Positions 7,098 to 13,061 of a stretch of DNA of 14,063 nucleotides are shown here, in pieces; within the stretch, counting starts at the first letter, position 1, and each line of letters begins with the position of its first letter. This stretch comes from Candidatus Aminicenantota bacterium (GTDB lineage Bacteria; Acidobacteriota; B3-B38; Guanabaribacteriales; B3-B38): NCBI GenBank assembly GCA_029880275.1, contig JAOUOQ010000027.1:1-14063 (forward strand), written 5' to 3'. A model generated the notes under the pieces. The model was not told the DNA's origin. It ran no database searches and worked only from the letters and a program-made list of their open reading frames with translations. The position numbers and the translations under genes were made by a program.

Positions 7098-8288
7098 TTA
7101 TATGTTCTTACCGGGTATTATCTTTCCCAGGATGACCCTGTGTCTTGCGCCTGTTGCTCGGGGGAGATTCCCCTCGTGTCCCATAAGGGTCTCATTTGCC
7201 AAAATGGCAAAGGCTACTGCTTCTTTGGCGTCGCTGGGTATGGAGAAGTCATCCGAGATCAGCATCCTCTGCTGGGGAAGAGATTCCTCCAGCCTGTGCC
7301 AGATATAGAAATTCCTAACTCCTCCTCCAGAGACAATGAGCTCGTCAATCTCATGGTAGGGAAAGACAAACATCTCCAGGCTGTTGACTATGGTGCGCAC
7401 GGTAAACTCGGCTAAAGTGGTGATGAGGTTGTCCCATTCTGTACCTTTCCCCATCTCCATTATCCAGTGGAGGTAGGCTTCACCAAAATCCTCTCTTCCG
7501 GTCGATTTGGGCGGCGGCTTTTGCAGGAAGGGATGCTCCAGGAGCCTTTCCAGTATCCTCTGATCGACCTTGCCCCGGCTGGCACGCTTTCCATCCAGGT
7601 CGTATCGATTCTTTCCCCCGGTGATCATATAGATTAACTGGTCGAGGAGGATGTTGCCGGGTCCGGTGTCCATGGCGAGGACCTCCTCTGCCGGGGAGCC
7701 AGCGGGCAGCACGGTGATGTTGGCGATGCCGCCGATATTGAGCGCCACCCTCGATTTTTCGGGATGGGAGAAGAGGAGGTAATCGACATAGGAGACCAGA
7801 GGAGCGCCCTGACCTCCGGCAGCCATATCGCGGGGGCGGAAATCAGCAATAGTGGTTATGCCAGTGCGCTCGACAATGATGGAGGGCTCGCCAATTTGGA
7901 GAGTAGAAGTTACCTCAACTCCGGAGATTTTTTCCGGGGAGGGGAGGTGGTGAATGGTCTGTCCATGGGAGCCGATAAGGTCGATCTGAGAGAGCTCATA
8001 GTCGGCTTTTTTGGCAATATGAATCACCGCCTGGGCAAAGAGTTCGCCCAGGAGACTGTTGAGGCGGCATATATCGTCTACTCTGCCAGTATCCGGATGG
8101 GAGCACTTCAAAATAAGCTCTCTGATTTTACCGGAGAAACGCAGAGTATCGTGGGCTATGGTCTGAATAGAAGTGGACTTTCCGCTGCCGGAGACCTTCA
8201 CCAGAGCGGCATCAATCCCATCAGCTGAGCTGCCCGACATCAGCCCTACAATAAGCCGCTCCTTCTTTTTACAAATAGACTGAAGCAC
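7098..8288 (-). CDS. anmK: anhydro-N-acetylmuramic acid kinase
   Basis: AnmK opens the 1,6-anhydro ring of anhydro-MurNAc and phosphorylates it to MurNAc-6-phosphate in the cytoplasm, a step in recycling of cell-wall sugars. The 396-aa product carries the family motifs in order: GLMSGSSADGIDAAL at 15-29, SHGQTIHH at 107-114, ADFRPRDMAAGGQGAPL at 147-163 (catalytic Asp region), NIGGIANIT at 184-192, MDTGPGNILLD at 206-216, PKSTGREDFG at 260-269 and VSGGGVRN at 319-326. The start is a GTG at 8286-8288 with AAAGGA 8 nt upstream; no ATG lies between it and the GLMSG motif, and the length fits. An upstream promoter is at 8419-8447. No murQ, murU or nagZ is seen nearby. Confidence 0.95.
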   Translation of the reverse strand: MLQSICKKKERLIVGLMSGSSADGIDAALVKVSGSGKSTSIQTIAHDTLRFSGKIRELILKCSHPDTGRVDDICRLNSLLGELFAQAVIHIAKKADYELSQIDLIGSHGQTIHHLPSPEKISGVEVTSTLQIGEPSIIVERTGITTIADFRPRDMAAGGQGAPLVSYVDYLLFSHPEKSRVALNIGGIANITVLPAGSPAEEVLAMDTGPGNILLDQLIYMITGGKNRYDLDGKRASRGKVDQRILERLLEHPFLQKPPPKSTGREDFGEAYLHWIMEMGKGTEWDNLITTLAEFTVRTIVNSLEMFVFPYHEIDELIVSGGGVRNFYIWHRLEESLPQQRMLISDDFSIPSDAKEAVAFAILANETLMGHEGNLPRATGARHRVILGKIIPGKNI

Positions 8289-8418
8289 TTTTCCAATCCT
8301 TTGCTTAGTTTGTAGTTCATTTTAACAGAGGGAAGGGGATTTTAAAATATTTTAATTGCTCCTAAGGATGATAAAATAGGCTTCGCCAAACTGTTCTTAC
8401 GGGCATAAATGAATTGTA

Positions 8419-8447
8419 AATATAGATGCTGCTATATTCTTGTTCAA
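8419..8447 (-). promoter_or_regulatory. sigma70-type promoter for anmK and binding-protein gene
   Basis: On the minus strand, TTGAAC (4 of 6 to the -35 consensus), a 17-nt spacer and TATATT (5 of 6 to the -10 consensus). The predicted start is near 8412, giving a leader of about 124 nt before the anmK GTG. It is the best match in the divergent gap for this direction. Confidence 0.55.
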
Positions 8448-8491
8448 ATTTCGGTTATTAGCCAAAAAGTATATGTATCTGAAGATTTCCC

Positions 8492-8520
8492 TTGACATGA
8501 ATAGCAAGAGCAAGTAATTT
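8492..8520 (+). promoter_or_regulatory. candidate promoter for the amidohydrolase gene
   Basis: A perfect -35 hexamer TTGACA at 8492-8497 is followed by a 17-nt spacer and TAATTT at 8515-8520, a weak -10 that keeps the conserved TAnnnT. The gene starts about 68 nt further on with an AGAAGGAGG ribosome binding site. The strong -35 and correct spacing support it; the poor -10 may mean that an activator is needed. Confidence 0.45.
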
Positions 8521-8587
8521 TCAGTTTTAGAGGCCTCATGCTGGGATAAACTGATTATCGTATATCAAACCAGAAGGAGGATGTATC

Positions 8588-10345
8588 ATGCGTATTGCTG
8601 CAATATTCCTCGTATTGGTTATATGTTTTGGATTACTTTCATCATGCGCCAGGACTCCCGCGGACTTAATATTAACTAATGGCGAAGTGTATACCATGGA
8701 ACCGAGTCATCCGTGGGCGTCGGCGATAGTCATCACCGACAATACAATAACCGCCGTCTTGGACAATGCTGAGGATGCCGATGCTTACATGGGAGCCAAT
8801 ACCAGAGTCATTGACCTGAAGGGGAAGTTTGTCGTGCCCGGCTTTATCGATGGGCATGTCCATTTTAGCGGAGCCGGAGCGCTAATAAATGATGCCAATC
8901 TAATGACTGTGTCCGATGATGAGGGCCTGAGGGCAGAGATGCAGCGGGTGGTCAGCATTCTTGATGACGGGGAATGGATAACAGGTGGGCTGTGGGGTGC
9001 CTATGAGGATTGGGCTCTGGGAGCAGCGGAGGCTGGAGTCAAGAAGAAACAGCGGTGGGAGCCAAACCGCTGGACAGTAGACGATATAACAGGCAATAAC
9101 CCCTGCCTCCTTTACAGCTACGACAGGGAGCTCTTTCTGGCTAATACGGCTGCCTTGAAGGCTGCCGGTCTGGAGGATGCCCGCCTTACGGGTATGAAGC
9201 TGGATGGGAAAGGGCGCCCCACGGGGCTCATTTATCGGGGCTCTGAGGCGCTGGAGAAAATCCGCTCGGTGATAAAAGAGAAGTCGCACGCTCGCCTCTT
9301 AAACGAAAACCGTGCGGCGCTGAAGCGGCTGGCGGAATCGGGCATCGTGGAGGTACAAGATATTGAAAGACCTGAGCAGACTGCTCGATTCATTGAGCTT
9401 CAGGAAAATGGGGAACTGACCTGCCGGGTATGGCTGCGTCCCGACCTTTCGCGAGGGGCTGAGCTGAAAGAACAAGGCTTCACCATGGGGCTGCATCCTA
9501 AAACGAAACAGCCCGACCAGTGGCTGCGCTATGGAGCATTAAAAGGCTATATCGACGGCATTATGGGCACCCACGGAGCGCTATTTTTCGAGCCCTACGA
9601 CGACCAGCCGGATAACTACGGGAATTATCGCAGACACACCAGCGATGACCCTGGGTTTAAAGTGGGCAACATGGACAAGCTGTACAACCTTATCAAGATT
9701 GGATATGACGCCGGATTTGTAGCCAATGTCCACGCCATAGGCACCAAAGGGGTGGCTCTTATGCTGGATACTTATGAACGGCTGATGGAGGAACTGGGCA
9801 CGGATTTGAGGGGCTTTCGGGTTATCCACGCCCAGGTGATACGGCAGGAGGACTTCCCTCGCTTCAGGAAATTGAATGTCATTGCCGAGGTGAACCCATA
9901 CCATATCTCTGACGATATGCGCTGGATGGAGCAGAGAATCGGGCACGAGCGGTGCAAGGGCGCTTATGCGTTCAAGTCGCTGCTGGATAACGGAGCAATT
10001 CTGTCTTTCGGCTCAGACTGGCCGGGCACCTCGGCGGCAGAGTACCATGTTCATCCGAAATACCTCATCCATGCGGCGGTAAACCGCACCACAGTGAAGG
10101 GCACACCGGAAGGAGGGTGGTTCCCGGAGCAAAAGATATCAGTCCACGAAGCGTTAAAAGCCTACACTATCAATAACGCCTATGCCGCTTTTGAGGACGA
10201 TATCCGCGGCTCAATAAAAGAAGGCAAGTTAGCGGATATTACCGTGTGCGACCTGAATCTGATGAAGATAGACCCCGCCGACATCCTCAAGATGAATGTC
10301 GATATGACCATCCTGGACGGCAGGATTGTATACGAGCGGGAATAA
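8588..10345 (+). CDS. lipoprotein metal-dependent amidohydrolase, family 3 (YtcJ-like)
   Basis: Amidohydrolase family 3 enzymes hydrolyse C-N bonds in amides, N-acyl compounds or cyclic amidines with one or two divalent metals. The 585-aa product has a full candidate metal set: HVH at 90-92 (GFIDGHVHF), K319 in LKGYIDG, H382 (VHAIG), H414 (IHAQ) and D477 (FGSDWPG). The N and C termini supply the small beta domain (ILTNGEVYTM; IKEGKLADITVCD). The start is a lipoprotein signal MRIAAIFLVLVICFGLLSSC with Cys20, so it should sit on the outer side of the inner membrane. The ATG has AGAAGGAGG at 7-nt spacing. It is the only plus-strand gene in the window and is convergent with the 149-aa gene; the 55-nt gap between them has a perfect palindrome ACAGTACTGT at 10346-10355. 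The substrate cannot be told from the sequence. Confidence 0.88.
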   Translation: MRIAAIFLVLVICFGLLSSCARTPADLILTNGEVYTMEPSHPWASAIVITDNTITAVLDNAEDADAYMGANTRVIDLKGKFVVPGFIDGHVHFSGAGALINDANLMTVSDDEGLRAEMQRVVSILDDGEWITGGLWGAYEDWALGAAEAGVKKKQRWEPNRWTVDDITGNNPCLLYSYDRELFLANTAALKAAGLEDARLTGMKLDGKGRPTGLIYRGSEALEKIRSVIKEKSHARLLNENRAALKRLAESGIVEVQDIERPEQTARFIELQENGELTCRVWLRPDLSRGAELKEQGFTMGLHPKTKQPDQWLRYGALKGYIDGIMGTHGALFFEPYDDQPDNYGNYRRHTSDDPGFKVGNMDKLYNLIKIGYDAGFVANVHAIGTKGVALMLDTYERLMEELGTDLRGFRVIHAQVIRQEDFPRFRKLNVIAEVNPYHISDDMRWMEQRIGHERCKGAYAFKSLLDNGAILSFGSDWPGTSAAEYHVHPKYLIHAAVNRTTVKGTPEGGWFPEQKISVHEALKAYTINNAYAAFEDDIRGSIKEGKLADITVCDLNLMKIDPADILKMNVDMTILDGRIVYERE

Positions 10346-10400
10346 ACAGTACTGTGAAATTATAAAATTCAGATAGCGGTAATAGCACCAAGAGCAGATT

Positions 10401-10850
10401 TTACCTGGGACCCCAACGGCGCTTCGCCATTTCAGCTGCTCTGTCCAGGTCATCCAAGCGAGCCTTGACAATGTTTAAATTTACGCCTCTCGATGCATCA
10501 GTAGCGGCTGCCCGGTACATCTCAGCCAAGCTTGCTTGTTTCCTGGCCGCTGAGCCCTTGGTATAGCCCTTCAAAATTGCGCTCCCGCCGAGACCAGCAG
10601 TGATAGCAACAGAAACTAATTGCAAAATCTTGATTGGGGGATTGAGTGCATAGATTATGACTGCCGCCAGCACGCCGATGAGGACATCGGCGATGAAGCC
10701 CAAATCTACGAATTTGACGCCGGTCTGCTTATCCCAGTGGGGCATTTCAAGCCCTTTTTCCTGCAACAGACTTAGGCCGAATCCACCGACTGCCCCAAGC
10801 CCTGCAGCTGCTACCAGATCTTTCCATAAAGTTGCGAATACTGTATCCAT
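10401..10850 (-). CDS. small membrane protein, three predicted helices, unknown function
   Basis: The 149-aa product has three hydrophobic segments rich in Gly and Ala: about 12-30 (VAAAGLGAVGGFGLSLL), 48-68 (VDLGFIADVLIGVLAAVIIY) and 73-94 (IKILQLVSVAITAGLGGSAI). A soluble, charged, probably helical tail follows (100-149). The layout weakly recalls the DUF4257-type small membrane proteins; I cannot confirm that. Phage holins are another option for a small protein of this shape, but no lysis gene is adjacent. The ATG has a strong AAGGAGG, 4 nt away. It is the last gene of the minus-strand accessory set and follows one copy of the repeated dyad element (core 10919-10948). Its ribosome binding site lies where the block after the core sits in the other copies. 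Confidence 0.75.
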   Translation of the reverse strand: MDTVFATLWKDLVAAAGLGAVGGFGLSLLQEKGLEMPHWDKQTGVKFVDLGFIADVLIGVLAAVIIYALNPPIKILQLVSVAITAGLGGSAILKGYTKGSAARKQASLAEMYRAAATDASRGVNLNIVKARLDDLDRAAEMAKRRWGPR

Positions 10851-10918
10851 CTTGCCTCCTTAATCGAATGTCATTGGCTCGATGGCGTTTAATAATTTCC
10901 GGATTAACGAACTTCGAC

Positions 10919-10948
10919 AAATTTGGGAGAGCCAAGCGAAGTGGCAAC
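10919..10948 (-). repeat. dyad element, copy A, upstream of the 149-aa membrane protein gene
   Basis: On the minus strand the core starts GTTGCCACTTCGCTTGGC and ends CCCAAATTT. It aligns with copies B and C with a one-base gap after GTTGCC. ACTTCG in the core pairs perfectly with CGAAGT just after it (10908-10913), giving a hairpin of 6 bp. The AAGGAGG of the next gene lies about 58 nt after the core. This is the most diverged of the three copies. The rest of the 208-nt gap (10851-11058) holds no gene that I can support. Confidence 0.65.
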
Positions 10949-11058
10949 TAAACATAAGCAGAAATTCTCAGCTCGGCAGAAGAGTGCCTTCTTGTCTGCA
11001 CTTGTTTTTATAAAGTTCTGCTAGATTGATGTTGCGAATTCTTGAGTATTAGGTGAAA

Positions 11059-11403
11059 TTAACTTTCCTCTTCGCCTACTGGTTCAAGAGACGTTCTGAT
11101 ATTGTTCCATTCAGGTCTGTCACTATTAAGATATGCGTAAATCGGCCTCTCATTGCGCACAAGGTCTACAAAAGGTTCCATTTCCTTAAAAGGAAGGAAG
11201 ATCGCTCCAACCTTGTTCTGTACCACATAAACGGGATTCGGTACCGGGCTATCATCCGTCAAGAAATAGGCAATGAAACGGTGATCTCCTCCATAGCAAG
11301 CAACATAGCCACGGGCCTTAATAGGGGTACCACTCCATGTGGCTGTTAATGCATGGCCAAGAGCAACTTTATATCCTTCTATCTGAAATTTTTTAATAGC
11401 CAT
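11059..11403 (-). CDS. hypothetical 114-aa protein, probably soluble and beta-rich
   Basis: I do not recognise this family. The product begins MAIKKFQIEGYKVALGHAL. It has no signal peptide or membrane segment and alternates hydrophobic and polar residues in a way that suggests beta strands (ARGYVACYGG, HRFIAYFLTDDS, NPVYVVQNKVGAIFLPF). It ends in an acidic tail (EPVGEEES). Aromatic residues are frequent. The ATG has a strong ribosome binding site, AAAGGAGG with 6-nt spacing, and an AT-rich leader. It is the next gene downstream of the C1A peptidase but is separated from it by 234 nt containing a dyad element, so it may be its own transcription unit. Small beta-barrel inhibitors encoded after cysteine peptidases (staphostatins, about 105-110 aa) are a precedent for such a pair; no sequence similarity is claimed. 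Confidence 0.75.
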   Translation of the reverse strand: MAIKKFQIEGYKVALGHALTATWSGTPIKARGYVACYGGDHRFIAYFLTDDSPVPNPVYVVQNKVGAIFLPFKEMEPFVDLVRNERPIYAYLNSDRPEWNNIRTSLEPVGEEES

Positions 11404-11441
11404 CTTTTGCCTCCTTTCGGATTTGAATTTTTTCCAATTTC

Positions 11442-11468
11442 TTAATTTAATATTCTTTTATATAACAT
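11442..11468 (-). other. 8-codon micro-ORF in the leader of the 114-aa protein gene
   Basis: AAAGGAGG at 11471-11479 is followed after 2 nt by ATG and eight codons (MLYKRILN, stop at 11442-11444). The real gene starts 39 nt later with its own AAAGGAGG. The spacing is too short for good initiation, so it may be a relic of the element or a ribosome standby site. The same block (CAGTTTGRAAGGRG) precedes a two-codon ORF in copy C. Confidence 0.3.
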
Positions 11469-11543
11469 AACCTCCTTTCAAACTGTGCGTAAAAGGTTGC
11501 TTAATGTTTTAGCGGATGCCGAAGTTGCTGAATGCAGTGAAGC

Positions 11544-11577
11544 GATTTGGACGGTGCGCAGCGAAGTCGGCAACCCC
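11544..11577 (-). repeat. dyad element, copy B, upstream of the 114-aa protein gene
   Basis: On the minus strand the core starts GGGGTTGCCGACTTCGCT and ends GTCCAAATC. It matches copy C at nearly all positions of GGGGTTGCCGAyTTCGCT and at GTCCAAATCGC. The 3' arm is TTCGGCATCC at 11515-11524, which pairs with the GG.TGCCGA part of the 5' arm. A second shared block, CAGTTTGAAAGGAGG, lies at 11471-11485. The element and its shared block fill most of the 234-nt gap 11404-11637. Confidence 0.8.
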
Positions 11578-11637
11578 GTGTTAGTTTCTCATTTTGCCCA
11601 CCGATTCATTATTGACTACAACTTTTTGATGATTTCC

Positions 11638-12561
11638 TTAAAGTCCAAACTTCTTTTTATCAACCCATTCCATTTTCAAAAGTGACCACCAATCTATTGC
11701 AAGCCCCCTCAGGACATACTCGTATGGCAGCCAACCATAGCCTTTATCGCCCCATCTTGTTCCCCAGGAGTTTCGTATAAGTAGAGCTCCGGTTTTCTCA
11801 ATTCCACAGGTGGTGTTCTTTATTTTCATAGCGTTATCATATCCCACTGCTACAACGGCATGACCGCCAAGAATTCTTTCCCCACGACATGGGTAGGGAA
11901 TTTTGCCGTCATTCCATGCTTGCTCGATAGAACTAAAAACAGTAAACCCAAACATCAACGGCAGGCCAAAAGCTAAGAGCGACTTGACCCGCTTTAAAAG
12001 AAAATCCTCAGGCGTACCCGGAGGATCAAGTCGAAAGTATTGTAATGCTTGGTAGTTTTCGGCAAAGGCATAGCAGAAGGAGGAAGGTTCATTGTCGAAG
12101 TCTTCTATGACATAAGGCCAATATTCTTCAGGTGGAACCCCGAAAAGCACCATGGCAGCCATTGTCGTGCGTAGAAATGCTCCTCTATCTCCTGTCCAGT
12201 GCAGAAGGTTGCGAGTTGCTTTATAAAGGAATAGCCTGGATGCATCTATATGCCTGTCAAAAGCTCTTCGCTCATAGTATTCCATGAGAGCAACACCGGC
12301 GTTTGCCGTGCACGAACCGAGAGCGCCTTGATTCTCAACAGGAGGACACCATTCTCTTAGGTCGCGGGAATTCGGTATACGTATCTTTTCAGGTTCTGAG
12401 ACCCCCACTTTTGTAAGCATGTCCTTCACTGATTTCTGTTTAAGCCTTGTGAGTCTTGGGGTAACCTCTTCTGTCTCTACCGTGTAGTCCCTAAAATCGG
12501 GATACTCTGGAAGCCATCCCATTCCTAATTCAAAGCCATTTTTTTCCTTTTCTTCAGGCAT
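11638..12561 (-). CDS. papain-family (C1A) cysteine peptidase without signal peptide
   Basis: The 307-aa product has all four active-site elements of clan CA peptidases: Q78 (VENQGALGSC, oxyanion hole), the nucleophile C84, H234 (ILGGHAVVAVGYD) and N264 in the RNSWGTRWGDKGYGWLPY segment. The about 70-residue N-terminal part includes GWLPEYPDFRDYTV, seen in bacterial C1A proteins that lack a long inhibitory propeptide; it ends before the RIPNSRDLREW mature-like start. No signal peptide is visible, so the enzyme is probably cytoplasmic or exported by an unusual route. The ATG is preceded by AAAGGAGG at 8-nt spacing. A dyad element lies 130 nt upstream. How the cell is protected from a cytoplasmic papain-like enzyme is not shown; the small downstream protein is a possible partner (inference). 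The substrate is unknown. Confidence 0.93.
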   Translation of the reverse strand: MPEEKEKNGFELGMGWLPEYPDFRDYTVETEEVTPRLTRLKQKSVKDMLTKVGVSEPEKIRIPNSRDLREWCPPVENQGALGSCTANAGVALMEYYERRAFDRHIDASRLFLYKATRNLLHWTGDRGAFLRTTMAAMVLFGVPPEEYWPYVIEDFDNEPSSFCYAFAENYQALQYFRLDPPGTPEDFLLKRVKSLLAFGLPLMFGFTVFSSIEQAWNDGKIPYPCRGERILGGHAVVAVGYDNAMKIKNTTCGIEKTGALLIRNSWGTRWGDKGYGWLPYEYVLRGLAIDWWSLLKMEWVDKKKFGL

Positions 12562-12615
12562 TTTGAATGCCTCCTTTCAATTTATTTGTTTAAAGTCTTA
12601 ACAAATTTCGTATTC

Positions 12616-12624
12616 CTATGGCAT
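12616..12624 (-). other. two-codon ORF after the shared block of copy C
   Basis: GCAGTTTGGAAGGGGCTG (12625-12642) is followed directly by ATG CCA TAG. The block matches the one before the micro-ORF at 11442-11468 in sequence and in distance from the dyad core. The peptidase gene itself starts 54 nt later with its own ribosome binding site. Confidence 0.3.
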
Positions 12625-12666
12625 CAGCCCCTTCCAAACTGCAAATCAAAATAGCTTATCATTTTC

Positions 12667-12724
12667 GGGATTGCCTAAGTCGCCGAAGGCGATTTGGACA
12701 AAGCCTAGCGAAATCGGCAACCCC
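12667..12724 (-). repeat. dyad element, copy C, upstream of the C1A peptidase gene
   Basis: The best-formed copy. On the minus strand the arms are GGGGTTGCC (12716-12724) and GGCAATCCC (12667-12675). In minus-strand RNA the one non-Watson-Crick position is a G-U wobble; in plus-strand RNA it would be an A-C mismatch, which favours function as minus-strand RNA. Inside, GATTT and AAATC can pair, and CGCC-TTC-GGCG (12681-12691) forms a tight hairpin. The core GTTGCCGATTTCGCTAGGC ... GTCCAAATC (12691-12721) is shared with copies A and B. Confidence 0.8.
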
Positions 12725-12754
12725 CTGTTGTTAATACAAATCGGTTGCTTTTTT
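12717..12754 (+). terminator. terminator-like hairpin with T6 tract, plus strand
   Basis: GCAACC at 12717-12722 (read from the G of the GGCAACC arm) pairs with GGTTGC at 12743-12748 and is followed directly by TTTTTT. TTGT and ACAA can pair inside the 20-nt loop. The 5' arm is shared with the dyad element of copy C. No plus-strand gene lies upstream, so it would end antisense transcription or a plus-strand small RNA. The stem is short. Confidence 0.35.
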
Positions 12755-12767
12755 ACATTATCCTTGC

Positions 12768-12943
12768 TCACTTTGAGTGGAGCGAAGGAGAGAAAAGGTG
12801 TTGGCCAAAGTCAGTTTTTCTATTTGAGTCGCCGCTAACCTGCTCTACATACTGGTGCTTAATCATACCGTTATCGGTAGAAGCCAGCAGCCCGACACTA
12901 AGAGCTCACCACCTTGCGCGCCATATATGTTTGTACCTGCCAT
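12768..12943 (-). other. unassigned part of the 483-nt gap with two overlapping short frames
   Basis: The gap 12562-13044 has no gene that I can support apart from the leader and dyad element. In its right half two short minus-strand frames are linked by an ATGA overlap: 12863-12943 (26 codons, MAGTNIYGAQGG...) and 12768-12866 (32 codons, MIKHQYVEQVSGDSNRK...). Neither has a clear ribosome binding site. The second keeps a protein-like composition upstream of its ATG (ALSVGLLASTDNG), so this may be a frameshifted remnant of a longer gene or mobile element. I see no terminal inverted repeats. Confidence 0.3.
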
Positions 12944-13044
12944 AGATTACCAGTCAGCGTCAGATAGTGGCAAATATTAGGGCTCCCTTTGTGCTGGGTC
13001 TGTCGCTTCAAGAAAAAGCAGTACCATCAAGAAGGTTAAGACGA

Positions 13045-13061
13045 TTACCGTAACACGGTAA
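13045..13061 (-). other. perfect inverted repeat over the end of the surface-protein gene
   Basis: TTACCGT and ACGGTAA, 7 bp each with a 3-nt loop, span the last codons and the stop codon. The stem would form in the mRNA just at the stop. No T tract follows, so it is at best a weak or factor-dependent terminator. Confidence 0.4.

Noticed and set aside
8166..8188. GSGKST, a Walker A-like string near the AnmK N terminus
   Set aside because: It falls in a variable turn between AnmK motifs; the protein's ATP site is of the hexokinase/actin type and no Walker B or other P-loop feature is present.
8265..8316. Upstream ORF (MNYKLSKGLEK...) overlapping the anmK start
   Set aside because: It has no Shine-Dalgarno and simply reads through the anmK ribosome binding site in another frame.
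10747..10947. 66-codon minus-strand frame overlapping the start of the 149-aa gene
   Set aside because: It runs through the dyad element and into the real gene in another frame, with no ribosome binding site; the strong AAGGAGG belongs to the 149-aa gene.
11569..11600. Cyclic di-GMP (GEMM-I) riboswitch suggested by GGGGTTGCCGA and GGGCAAA
   Set aside because: The GGACGCAAAGCC-type core and the tetraloop receptor region are missing and the order of parts is wrong.
12667..12724. tRNA or tRNA-like gene in copy C
   Set aside because: No acceptor stem with D and T arms of correct spacing can be drawn; the similarity to a T arm is limited to a few bases.
10908..12724. CRISPR array
   Set aside because: The three repeats are 600-1150 nt apart with genes between them and are imperfect.
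10851..12760. Integron attC sites as the explanation for the repeated elements
   Set aside because: The arms read GTTGCC/GGCAAC and do not fit the GTTRRRY and RYYYAAC cores; no integrase gene is in the window. A different cassette mechanism is not excluded.
12745..12945. 66-codon plus-strand frame
   Set aside because: No ribosome binding site, it starts within the terminator-like hairpin and its composition is not protein-like.
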